DNA of 64,000 nucleotides from Brassica napus (Eukaryota > Streptophyta > Magnoliopsida > Brassicales > Brassicaceae). The position numbers were made by a program, and so were the translations under genes. This document shows positions 21,309 to 32,638 of this stretch, piece after piece. The stretch is from NCBI RefSeq assembly GCF_020379485.1, contig NC_063450.1:51669374-51733373 (forward strand). Reading direction: 5' to 3'. The notes below the pieces were generated by a model. It saw nothing but the letters and a program-made list of their open reading frames with translations. It was not told the DNA's origin and did not search any database. Within the stretch, counting starts at the first letter, position 1, and the number at the start of each line of letters is the position of its first letter.

Positions 21309-21581
21309 ATGGCGATGAGGAGAGTATACAGCGAGATCAAGGGGAAGAAGGTGAAGGAGCTTCCCGCCTATTTCAAATCGTCGTTTTCGACGCAGTCCGT
21401 GAAGACGTATGTGAAGAAAGGTCTCGATAACTACAACGACAAGTACATCCAGACCAGCTCCGTCCAGCCTCTCCTCCATATCTGTTTCGGAGGCATGGCC
21501 TTCTCTTACCTCGTCGCTCTCCCCAACGAGCGTCGCCACCTCGAGCACCAGCAGCATGCCAAGGAGCACGGTGGCCATTGA
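21309..21581 (+). CDS. Small mitochondrial ATP-synthase-associated protein
   Basis: A single-exon frame of 90 residues, starting AAAAAAATGGCGATGAGG. The protein MAMRRVYSEIKGKKVKELP... has a basic N-terminus. It also has SSFSTQSVKTYVKKGLDNYNDKY, a membrane segment (LLHICFGGMAFSYLVAL) and a charged His-rich tail (HLEHQQHAKEHGGH). I recognise it as the orthologue of Arabidopsis At4g30010, a plant-specific protein found with the mitochondrial F1FO ATP synthase. The position just before the SBT2-type subtilase matches Arabidopsis. A 3' UTR intron starting at CCAGGTCTG just after the stop is likely. Length and sequence look intact. Confidence 0.85.
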   Translation: MAMRRVYSEIKGKKVKELPAYFKSSFSTQSVKTYVKKGLDNYNDKYIQTSSVQPLLHICFGGMAFSYLVALPNERRHLEHQQHAKEHGGH

Positions 21582-22089
21582 TCTCCAGGTCTGTTTGATT
21601 GATTGCATTATCGTTTATACATCTTTTGTGATTTGTATCTGTGAAATAATAGATTTTTAAAGTTAAAGCTGATTTTTTTATTTATTATAAGAAAATGTTT
21701 CAGTTGATTGGTTTGATTATAAAGGATTCATCTTTCGTTCTTTGTATGTAGTTTATTAATTAATTTTTATCGTAATTTTTCTGATTTCATTTGATTTGGA
21801 TGTGTAATGTTTAGTTTTATGATCTCTTTAGGTTCTTGGGCAGTTCTGTAATGACTAACATCACATAGATCTCTTTTTGTTTTTTGGTGTTTGATGGTTA
21901 TATGTGAAGTGATACTGTTTTTTTTTTTTATCATTGTATCAGTTTCTAATGAATGGTGTGCTGTTGCTTCTGTTTATGAATGCAGATGTTATTTTCTGCG
22001 ATGGTGACGACTGAAGATTGCATGTCTTGTTATTTCTTATTTTCCTGAATCTCCTGGATTGATATTATTGTTGATCTAAAGGAAAACCT

Positions 22090-24415
22090 TCTTTTTTTTT
22101 TTTTTTTCAAAATTGAAGGTTGATATTGATGAATAATGAAACTGTTGTTTTCTTTTGATCGTAATAAGCTGTGGATTCAGCATTTCGTTTTGTCTTATTT
22201 AAGTGTTTCAGTTTGATCTATTTGATACTTGGATCAAAGTAGAACATAATGTATAATCGATTATTTCACTATCTATCTGAGAAATATCAGAAACCCGTTG
22301 CAACTTATAAGTTATGACATAACATTTTTGGTTGAAAACTTGAAATCTCGACTGTCCTCTGCGCACATCTGCAATAAAAGTCGACTGCCTCTTTTACCAA
22401 TAATATTCTTGGGACCTTCGAACAACCGAAGGTAGTTCTGAGATAGATTAGTCACTAGAGATGGGCTTAGGGTGGGCTTGCTTAGTGAAAAACTCTTCTT
22501 TCTTGGAGAGCTACTTTGTTAAAATAACTTAAGCCCAAGCCCGAATTGACTCTATTTTAGAAGTTTTTTTTTCCTTTTTGTAGAAGTTACGTCTAGTCGA
22601 AAGCACTTTTGGGAGTATTATCATAATATGGTGACATATCTTCACGGGAAAGCCAAAGCATCTTCACCTTTCTCATCATGACACTACTATTAAGCTATAC
22701 ATCGCGAATTCACGATAATTCCGTCTTTTATCAACATAGCCAAGACGAATCTTCATTGTTGTCTTCTAGCATTAGTTGTTTTCAAGCAAATGATACGTTG
22801 GTTAGGTTCTATGTTATAGTACATTGAATAATTGTGTGTATAGATAGATGAAATAAATTCTCGATTAAATAGCATTTTTGTCGTCACACCTAATTCAATA
22901 TAATCAATAAATGTTATGTGGACTTACGAAAAGTTAGCTGTCACGATTTCGCACATTGCAAATTGATTCTACTACCCCTTTTGACCGAAAGGCAGTTCAA
23001 AGTTTCTCTGATAATCATCAGCAACTGTTTCCATAATCAATGGCAAAAAAATATAATAAAATAAATATATTTTCTCTTGAAAAAATCAAAATTTTTAGAA
23101 TTTTGTCAATACAATTTGTTTGGCAGTGCCAACAAATGTAATAATCAAGAAAAGCTAAACACAAATTTAACAATTGTGCTGTTGTATATTTAACTGTAAA
23201 ACACTTTATTTCTCTTTGTTATCTAGTTAAAAGTTTTTTCTCTTTGTTTTGTAAATTGACATATCACAAACATGCATAAAATTAACACATTCATCTATCA
23301 ATCATTTGATGATGCAACTATATTAGTGATGCAACTGATTTGTAAGAAAATAAACAAACTCAATACTTTTATACAACTAGAGGAGTTCCGTAATAAAACT
23401 CAAATTAATCCTAAAAACCCTTCAAAATTAGTTTTCGTTGCCGCTTAAGATTTTGCAAGATAGCATCTTTAATCTATAACATTTGGTACCATCGACGGAC
23501 TTATGAATATAGACGTGTTATATCTCTATTAATAGTGTGATAATGCCGGTGAAAAATCCAAAACAAGTTCAGCTTATATATGCATAAGCTCTTGACATGT
23601 CGACAAAGAAAAGATTAGGCCATAAATAGTTAATAATGAAACGCTGTGGGAAGTTTATTTGGTTGGTGCAAGAGAACTTAGAGAAGGAATCAAATGTTTT
23701 GGACAAGAAGAAAGGTCACATGACACATGATGTGTTTCAACTACACGACATAGCCCTCCCTCACATGTGCCTTTGGATGCTTAACTTTATACGACCACGT
23801 ATCAACTTACTTAACTACATTACAAATACTTTCATATTGACAAATCAAAGCTTAGAACTTAGTCAAATAACATATGATTTTTAAAACTACTAATCCAAAT
23901 TCTCAGTTGAGTCTCTTACAAACTATCTACCATTTTTCTCTTCATAATTATGTCATATAATGGAGTAAAAAAATGCTCAATGTAATCCAAAAAGAAACCC
24001 AATCAAGTGCTTGAGTTTATAATGCTTTTGGAGGGAAAACGCGTTATGTGATTGAAACATGAATTCTAATAAAAAATCATTAACATTTTACTTTATGTCT
24101 GTCTAGATAAATTAATGATTTCTTTTAATAACGTTTTCTACTTTTCTTTACGGATCATCAATTACTAAGTCAAACTCTCTTTTGCTATCCCTCCTTGGAC
24201 TTTTCTTCTCAAACCTCTTTTGCTACATTACATGTATATATTAATTAAAAACATAAATATTTTTTAAAAAAGTTACAGATGTGCCCATTATCCACGGTTC
24301 GTTGTCTGCTTGACATTGAAGAAAAACAATTAAAATTTAAAAGGGTCTAATAAAAAGAAGAAATAAATAAAATTAAAAATAAATAATAAAAAGAACAAAA
24401 ACCCTAAATCTCAAA
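22090..24415. other. Intergenic, no gene seen
   Basis: AT-rich DNA with scattered short ORFs that lack codon bias. It ends in the presumptive promoter of the subtilase. Confidence 0.6.
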
Positions 24416-24418
24416 TTC

Positions 24419-24448
24419 CACACACACACACACTCTCTCTCTCTCTCT
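24419..24448. repeat. Compound microsatellite (CA)n(CT)n
   Basis: About seven CA followed by eight CT dinucleotides, in the probable 5' UTR/promoter of the subtilase. Such CT tracts are common in plant 5' leaders. Confidence 0.9.
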
Positions 24449-25150
24449 TTCCATGTCTCACTGACAACTTCACACTTATTTTACATTGCAAGACTCTTTA
24501 CATCAGATTGGTATCTATCAGCACATCTGATGCACGTACAGTGACTAAATTTGGAATCTTTCGTCGGTTTGATCCAAACCGTAAATCTCACCGTTTCGTG
24601 AATCGGAGAGTAAGTTCTTAAAGTTTCTATCTTTATCCTTTTTTGGCTTTTATATCCCATTCAACCTTCAATTCAAATCAAGATGATCCCTTGCTTGTAA
24701 GATTTGTGAAAGTGTGTTCATTTTTCTTCTTCTTATCTCAACTACATTGATGTGTTGCTTTGTTTTGGTATGTTTATCTACTACAGTATCTCTGTCTTTG
24801 TTTCAAGTGGGGTTGGTTAGAGTTATCCCCAAAGTCTCTATCTTTGGAGTTAATTGGGAGTGGGCTTTTTCTTCATGTGCGTGGTTCCTCTCTAAAGTTA
24901 AAGCAAAATCAGATCTTTTTAAAGTTTTGTCCTTTATCACTGTGGAAGAGAGCAAAACTGTTTGGACCTAAGCTCTAATGAGTGTGTGAGATTGGCTGAT
25001 CAGTGTTATCTTTGAATATTTATGTAGTGGTCTCTCTCAAGTGACTGTTTCAGGGATTCTCTAATCCTGTTCATTGGATCTTTTTTTGATACTGCAGATT
25101 TAGTCTATAGCATAACTAAGCTGGTGCTTACTTTGGTGAGAAGAGGCAAG

Positions 25151-28100
25151 ATGGATATGCTGTGTAAAGTTCTCGTCTTTTTCGCAATCTTCTACTCTGT
25201 AACGGCAGAGATTTACATTGTGACTATGGAAGGAGACCCAATCATAAGTTACAAAGGTGGTGTTAATGGTTTTGAAGCAACTGCTGTTGAATCTGATGAG
25301 AAAATCGATACCACGAGGTACCCTGTGGCCTGTGTTTTCTCTTCTTTCAAGCACAATCTTATTAACAGCTAAGCTTCTTAGTGGTTATTGATGTGTATCA
25401 CAGTTCCTTGGCATCTTCTTTAATGTTGCTTGCTTGTCACAGTGACTTAGTAACTTCCTATGGGCGTCACCTTGAGAGGAAACACGATATGCTTCTCGGA
25501 ATGCTCTTTGAAGAAGGATCATACAAAAAGCTCTACAGCTACAAACACCTCATCAATGGATTTGCAGCTCATCTCTCCCCTGCTCAGGTGAAACCTGATT
25601 CAAGATTTGTCTCTACTACTTTCATTTGAGTATGTATCTCGTAGTTGCTTACACCATTCCTCTACATTAGTAGGCGGAGATGCTTGGCCGCTCGCCCGGT
25701 GTGAAGTCTGTGAGCAGAGACTGGAAAGTGAGGAAGCTCACCACACACACGCCGCAGTTCTTGGGCCTACCGACCGATGTCTGGCCGACAGGTGGCGGTT
25801 ACGACAGAGCAGGAGAAGACATTGTTATTGGCTTTATAGACTCTGGGATTTTCCCACATCACCCTAGCTTTGCATCTCACCATACCTCAGTGCCTTATGG
25901 TCCTCATCCTAGCTACAAAGGCAAATGCGAAGATGATCCTCGCACTAAGCTTAGCTTCTGCAACGGGAAGATCATAGGAGCGCAGCATTTCGCCGAAGCT
26001 GCTAAAGCTGCTGGCGCGTTTAACCCTGATGTGGATTTTGCTTCACCAATGGATGGTGATGGGCATGGAAGGTTCGTCTTTAGAGCATTTAAGTTTTGCT
26101 TAGTATTATTGCTTATTGAATATGGTTTGGCCTTTTTCAGTCATACAGCAGCTATTGCAGCTGGGAATAACGGTGTTCCGGTGAGGATGCATGGGTATGA
26201 GTTTGGGAAAGCAAGTGGGATGGCTCCTCGTGCTAGGTTAGATAGATAATTTCTAAACTGATGGCTTTGAACGCGTTCTCTTTGCGTGTCTTTATAAGTG
26301 AAATGCTGTTTTTGTTGTTGTTGCAGGATTGCTGTTTACAAAGCTCTCTATCGGCTTTTTGGAGGGTTTGTATCTGATGTGGTTGCTGCCATTGATCAGG
26401 TAAAGCAATAACTTAGCACTGTATGATGAGATGAGGCTCCCTCTTTCGAAACTCTTTGCTTATTTGTTCTGTTCTGAGCAGGCTGTTCATGATGGAGTTG
26501 ATATATTGAGCCTCTCGGTGGGTCCAAACAGTCCTCCAACTACCACAAAGATAACGTTCTTGAACCCCTTCGACGCTACGCTTCTTGGAGCTGTTAAAGC
26601 TGGTGTGTTCGTTGCTCAAGCTGCTGGAAACGGAGGTCCCTTTCCGAAAACTCTGGTTTCTTACAGCCCTTGGATAACTACTGTTGCTGCTGCAATCGAT
26701 GACCGCAGATACAAGAACCATCTCACCCTTGGAAATGGAAAAATGCTTGCAGGAATAGGCTTATCTCGTAAGTTTTTCTCCTTTTTCTATGTTCTGCTTT
26801 GTGGAACATTCCTTTATTTATACATGTGTGTGTTTGTGCAGCTTCTACTAGGCCTCGCCGTTCGTACAAGATGGTTTCAGCTAATGATGTTCTGCTTGGT
26901 TCTTCTGGTGTGAGATACAATCCGTCGGATTGCCAGAAGCCAGAGGTTTTGAATAAAAAGTTGGTTGAAGGAAACATTCTGCTTTGTGGATATTCGTTTA
27001 ACTTTGTTGCTGGTTCGGCTTCCATCAAGAAAGTTGCTGAAACTGCTAGGCATCTTGGAGCCGCTGGTTTTGTTCTTGTTGTTGAGAATGTTTCTCCAGG
27101 AACGAAGTTTGATCCTGTCCCTTCTGGCATTCCAGGGATCCTCATTACAGATGTCTCCAAGTCAATGGTAAATACAATTTCTAGGCTTCAGCATTTAGTT
27201 TTTGGTTTGGTTCCGGTTTGGCTTTTTCGGTTTTTTTTTTTTTTTTTGATTCTGTAAATATAAGAATTGTTCAGTTGTTTATGAATTTTGGTCCGGTTAT
27301 TTCGGTTTTCAGTTCTACAGATATAGAAACTGTTCGGTTATTTATGAAATTTGGCTCGATTTCAGTTTGGTTATTTCGGTTTTCGTTTTGTTAACAATGT
27401 TAGGAATCAATTAATATCGATAAAATTTTGGGTCCAAACAGTTGGTCCTATTTTTCTCAATTTGGTATTGTTTTTTATTTTCTTCTGTAGGATTTGATTG
27501 ATTACTACAACGTGACAACATCAAGAGACTGGATGGGAAGGGTGAAGAGCTTTAATGCTGAAGGAAGCATAGGAGACGGTTTGGAACCCATTCTCCACAA
27601 ATCAGCACCTGAAGTGGCTCTGTTTTCAGCTCGTGGACCCAACACCAAAGACTTCAGCTTTCAGGATGCTGATCTCCTCAAACCAGACATTCTTGCTCCT
27701 GGCTCTCTGATCTGGTCTGCTTGGTCTCAAAATGGAACAGACGAGGCTAACTATGTCGGTAAGCATCTGCTCAAACCCTGTCCGAATCATACATTTAAGT
27801 ACACTCTTGTTTAGTCTTATCTACTTCTACTATTGAGCAGGCGAAGGATTTGCACTAATCTCTGGCACAAGCATGGCTGCACCACACATCGCGGGCATAG
27901 CTGCACTGGTGAAGCAGAAGCATCCTCAGTGGAGTCCAGCCGCTATCAAATCAGCTCTGATGACGACTTCAACGGTCATGGACCGAGCAGGAAGGCCTCT
28001 CCAAGCGCAGCAGTACTCTGAAACAGAGACGATGACGCTTGTCAAAGCAACTCCGTTTGATTATGGAAGCGGTCACGTCAATCCAAGCGCTGCTCTAGAC

Positions 28101-28532
28101 CCTGGTCTCGTCTTCGATGCAGGCTATGAGGATTATTTAGGTTTCTTGTGCACCACGCCAGGTATCAACGCTCACGAGATAAGGAACTTCACGAACACTC
28201 CCTGCAATTACAAAATGAGACATCCTTCGAACTTCAACTCGCCGTCTATAGCCATCTCTCATCTGGTGAGAACACAGACCGTGACCAGGAGAGTGACGAA
28301 TGTTGCGGAAGAGGAGGAAACTTACACGATCACATCGAGGATGGAGCCATCCATTGCTATTGAAGTGAGTCCTCCTGCGATGACGCTTAGAGCGGGAGCT
28401 TCTAGAGAGTTCTCGGTGACTCTAACGGTGAGATCGGTGAGTGGAGTTTATAGCTTCGGAGAGGTTACGTTGAAAGGAAGCCGAGGGCATAAAGTGAGTC
28501 TCCCAGTGGTTGCCTTGGGACAAAAGCGATGA
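25151..28532 (+). CDS. SBT2.6: Subtilisin-like serine protease, SBT2 type (nine exons)
   Basis: Exons are 25151-25317, 25443-25587, 25674-26071, 26141-26236, 26327-26399, 26482-26767, 26842-27167, 27491-27758 and 27841-28532. All are GT-AG with consistent phases, coding 816 residues. Signal peptide residues 1-19, I9 prodomain from about 21 (IYIVTMEGDP). The catalytic Asp is in GFIDSGI (about 160), His in DGDGHGSHTA (about 235), the oxyanion Asn in AAGNGGP (about 343) and Ser in SGTSMAAPH (about 597). A PA domain lies between Asn and Ser (around CGYSFNFVAGSASIKK). A fibronectin-III-like C-terminal domain follows. It is therefore expected to be a secreted, self-processing wall/apoplast protease. 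Length and neighbours match Arabidopsis At4g30020 (SBT2.6). A 5' UTR intron probably runs from about 24610 to 25098. Intron 7 (27168-27490) carries a GGTTATTTCGGTTTTC-rich repeat. Confidence 0.92.
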
Positions 28533-28830
28533 AGAAATGAATGTGAGGTTTTTGTAATATTATTATTGTTATTTTTGTAATACGCAGTAATAATAATAAA
28601 AAAAAGTTAGTTTTGTCTGAGTAAAAGAAGGAATAATACAGTTTGTATAATTAGTAATATTTGTTTGTTTTATAAGAACCTTGAGGAGATAATAGTAATA
28701 TAATTATATGATATAGTTATCTTTCTACTTCTGGTACCATATTTGTTTAGAAGCGTAGCATGCAAGTAACCGAGTAGGTCATTTTGCTCACGATCTACTT
28801 GGAATTGCTCACAAGTGCAAGTTGGCTTAA

Positions 28831-28947
28831 GCAGTTGTAACGTTCCACTTCACAGATGGAGCAGAGCTGTCGCTAGATGTGAAGACCATTTTCTTGAAGG
28901 TTTGCACCAGATGTGTTCTGCTTAACCGTGACTTGAGTCATGGTTAA
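28831..28947 (+). pseudogene. Aspartic-protease (nepenthesin-like) C-terminal relic
   Basis: An open segment reads AVVTFHFTDGAELSLDVKTIF and ends at a TAA. VTFHF..GA.L.LD is the conserved strand near the end of plant A1 aspartic proteases. Arabidopsis has aspartic-protease genes (At4g30030, At4g30040) exactly between the SBT2.6 and Core-2 genes. No catalytic DTG/DSG motif or upstream exon is visible, so only this fragment survives. Confidence 0.5.
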
Positions 28948-29338
28948 GCAGAAAACACCCGGTTTAATCGACTTTTTGAATACATTCTTCTCGTCTATGG
29001 ACAACTCTGATCCAAATGAGAAATGAAACGTTGCAGTATGGACAAAATCCAGCTAAAATTCTCCATCGTGGGACTCCATCTGCATATCCTCACATGAGTA
29101 ACATCTGCTCCCTCTTAAACCTTTTGGCGAAAGATGCAGTCATGCAGATACGGAGGGCTACAACTTATATGGAGATCTTAAGAGAGGTTTGGTCGAGTCT
29201 AGATAAATTGTTAGTTGTTAAAATGTACATTGTTTCTACGTGGTTATCTCAAAGAAGAGTAGTTGCATATTAGGCCGTTTCTTTGGTTAAAGCTATTAAT
29301 AAATGTTTATCTTAAGATCACTACACAAAACCATGAAC

Positions 29339-29358
29339 ATATATATATATATATATAT
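29339..29358. repeat. (AT)10 microsatellite
   Basis: Ten AT dinucleotides in intergenic DNA. Confidence 0.9.
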
Positions 29359-29711
29359 GTTCTATAAAATATTTGAGGTCAAGACTCAAAAACGAATACC
29401 AAATATATATGTATAGAAACTCTATAAACCTGTATAAGTTTGCTTCATCATCATTCTGAACAATAATATAAATCTATCTAAAAAGAAATCAAAAATTCTT
29501 TTTCTTTTCAGAACAGTCGAAGGAGAAATATGAGATAAGTATATAACGTAAAACAGAGTGGATAAAAATAAAAGAATTAAACCAACGTTTCCCTCCAACC
29601 AAATGAAAGCATCAATTGAAAAAAAGCTCTCAGTACCTCCTTAAGCTTCTAGACTTGTAGCTATAGTGTTAGAAGAATCTTAGTTGTATATAGAAGAAAC
29701 ATCCTTTTAAA

Positions 29712-31800
29712 TCACAAATGCCAAGAGACCGATCTTGTGTAATTTGAGAAGAGATCCAAGAGTTTATCGAGCGTATCCGGGTGAAACTTCCTTCCAAACA
29801 AGAAGCAAGGTCTTTTGATTCCGTTCCACATACAAGGCATCCATATTTCTTCACCCAGCTGTTAATTAACCAAAATAAAAGGTGTTGTGTCGCATAGAAT
29901 CTTGGATAAAGATCAGAGCTAAGACATGGTTCTTGAAAGTGCGTACCATTCCAACACTTGTGACATGTACGACTGTGTCAGTAGACTGCATGCAGATGGA
30001 TTAATCAAAAACTTTTAAGAGAACTGATGCAAAGATGATATAGCTTTTGGTTATATGATTTTATGTACCGTGAGGTTGTTTAGTAACTCGTGTGTGACAT
30101 CCTCAGGCATGTATGTTTTGGGATGCCACTGTCTCTCAGACCAATCAACTTGTGTTACACTCCAGTTAGAGATGCCACCAGGATCAAGCATCTACAAACC
30201 GGTATATGTATATATAAGAGATGAAGAGAAACTAAAAGAGATTGATTATTTTCTTACGTGAAAGAATGTTGGCAGATAGTGTTCATCAGCTATGCAGTTC
30301 TTGTTGTTCTCTATACCTGGCTGAAAAAGAAAACAAAATTAAAAGTTTCTTATATTAGTGAGTGGCTACTCTCATAGATTTTGTGACCTTTAAGTAAATA
30401 AACATCTATTGATCAAAAAAAAAAAAAAAAAGTAAATAAACATCTATTTGTGGGGACTTTAGCTGATACTCACCCCACAGTAATCCCGGAATCTAGAGTA
30501 GTAAAGACTGTCGGCCATGATTACTATAGCGTGTTGTCTCTTCATGGTGAACCACTGCACATTAGCACTAATTCATCACTAACAAGGAATAGTTACAAAT
30601 CCAAATGTAGCAGCATTGAAACAGAACTAGTTCCTTATATATTCCTTAGAGATTATTAGTTAATGCATCAGGTGTGAATAGTTACTGGACTAGCCAAAAC
30701 TGTTTTACCTGTGCACCCTTTCGAAAATACTTCTTTGGAATTTCAGGCAACATGTGATCCATATGTCTGCCTGATCCATGTTGTCCTGGATCGTCAAAGC
30801 TGAAGAAGGGAAGGTGATCATATTATAAAGAAGTTGTGGAAGAAGAGTGACTAAGAGATGAAACATGACTACTTACCAGTCAACATAGCTGAGATTGCTG
30901 TACATCAGGTAATTGTAGATGTACTCAAAACTTCTAAGTGGCACACAACTGCAAAAGTCACTCAAATGTATTAGGCAACCTCAGAGTGATGAATGAGAAA
31001 AAGTTTGGTGGACATCAAGAAACACCTCTCAGAGAGTAACACAAATTGCTGGTTTGCCGGGTCTCTTAGAGCATTAGCTAACAACCTTCTCTCTGCATCA
31101 ACCATTGATATTCTTCCCCACACCACCTGCACATAAAGATGCACATTTATTTTCATGTCAAATGATAGAAAAAGAATACAAAAGCAACTATGATAGGACA
31201 ATATACCTCGTCACTGCGAATTTCGCGGTCTAAAAAGTAATGACTGTGGTGAACTGGCCTTTCCTTTGATGCATGGATATAAACAGAAAACTTCCCTTCA
31301 TGACCCTGCAAGGTGAGGGAAAAGCTTCTAAAACAATCAGCCAATGTATAAACTTCAACAACATACCATCCTAAGATAGCAGTTGGTTAGAAAAAAAAAT
31401 GTACCTGGAAAAATCTGTCCCAAAGCCTCTCAAAAGGCAAAGTACCAGGAGTCAAGAACATGAATGCAATCTTGGAGTCTCTTCTTATAACAGGAGCATT
31501 ACTCATTATTTCTCTAATCACTACTCGTGCAGCAATCTCATCGTCAGAATACTCCCTCAGAGAAGGTGGAAGCCAATCAGCTAAAGCCTTGCATCCCCTT
31601 GATGAAATCATATAACAAGCACGTTTGCTGTGATGTGGGTACATGTAAGCCATTATAGCCAGCATGGTGATCAGTGAAAGCGTCATGATGATCAGTGAAA
31701 GGGACATGATGATCCATAGTCGTCTTCTTGCAGGAACACGGTGGCGAGCTCCAGGCAATGACGCTAGGTTTCCTACACTCCAGCTTTTAGCTGCCTTCAT
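29712..31800 (-). CDS. Core-2/I-branching beta-1,6-GlcNAc transferase-like (ten exons)
   Basis: Minus-strand exons are 31405-31800, 31207-31305, 31026-31126, 30877-30948, 30709-30799, 30474-30554, 30258-30320, 30069-30191, 29947-29985 and 29712-29858. Phases are consistent, giving 403 residues. The layout is a type II membrane protein: short basic cytosolic tail, one helix at about 29-53, and a lumenal GT14-type domain. That domain contains KIAFMFLTPGTLPFERLWDRF, FSVYIHAS, WGRISMVDAERRLLANAL, QQFVLLSERCVPL and the SEF-like SYVDCFDDPG. It also has QWFTMKRQHA and a final KRPCFLFGRKF. This is the plant DUF266/Core-2 family, equivalent by position to Arabidopsis At4g30060. Golgi localisation and a sugar-transfer role are inferred; the donor and acceptor are unknown. 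The 5' UTR extends into about 31815-32356, where a Copia has inserted. The last exon differs slightly at its acceptor (an extra Leu codon). Confidence 0.85.
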
Positions 31801-32296
31801 CTCCTCATCAAAACTCTATCTGCAGATTGCCACAACAAAAAAATATCTTCATATTTAGAGCCTAATGTAAGATGAACAAAGCTAATCAATATGATTCTTC
31901 TCTGAATCAAAACCTGTAAAGTTAGAAATAGAAACAATGATGTATATTTAATCCAAAACATACAAAACAAGAAACGCAGAAGAAGGAAGCTACCAACATC
32001 CAAAACCAAAAACAATGTTAAGAATGTGAACCAGATCCAGTAACGACGAAATCTCTAAGCAAGATTTATATTGTCTTGTCCATCTCCCGATCTGCGGAGA
32101 CACTTCAACACATGAGTGTTACGTACGCAAATGAAACGTGTAATTATGTATAATCGTATGTTAACGAACGCACGTAAACAAGAATCTCTTTTCAGAAATT
32201 TCCTCTCATGGATTCGGTTTCCTTTTCTATTTTATCTCTCCTTGTGATCTCCCTCTATCTCTCGCTGTGGAATGAATAAAATGCGCTACAGAGAAA

Positions 32297-32314
32297 ATGA
32301 TGATGATGATGATG
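32297..32314. repeat. (GAT)n microsatellite in the Core-2 5' leader
   Basis: Six ATG/GAT trinucleotides just inside the Copia insertion point. On the sense strand of the gene it reads as ATC repeats. Confidence 0.8.
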
Positions 32315-32356
32315 ACGGTGAAGAAGATGCCAATTCGGTTCGAGAGAAACAGGGGA

Positions 32357-32638
32357 TAAAGTTGCACAAACACAAAGATTATAAGAACTTCTCTTATTAT
32401 ATTTAGAAACTCTCTCAAAACTAAATCTTTTAATGTGTTTCTCTTGATGGAACATATCTCCAAGAGAACTCTTTATATAGGAAGAAGCTACATCTTTTCC
32501 TAAAAGCGAAGCTACATCTTTTCCTAATAATAATATGGAAACATTTCTAAGCTCGATATGTTTTTTTTTTTCCTTAACCCATCAAACTTCACTTTAATGA
32601 GTTAATTTGCTCCTTAAGTTAATTGGAATTATCCAACA
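32357..32638 (-). repeat. 3' LTR of the upstream Copia
   Basis: On the minus strand it starts TGTTGGATAATTCC and ends TGCAACTTTA. It contains CTTTATATAGG-type sequence (in plus orientation at 32469-32480) and a 24-bp internal tandem, GAAGCTACATCTTTTCCTAA. Because it is the copy adjacent to the host gene, its promoter-like sequence could influence that gene. Confidence 0.88.

Noticed and set aside
25100..27160. Minus-strand ORFs across the subtilase
   Set aside because: They are antisense shadows of strongly coding exons on the plus strand.
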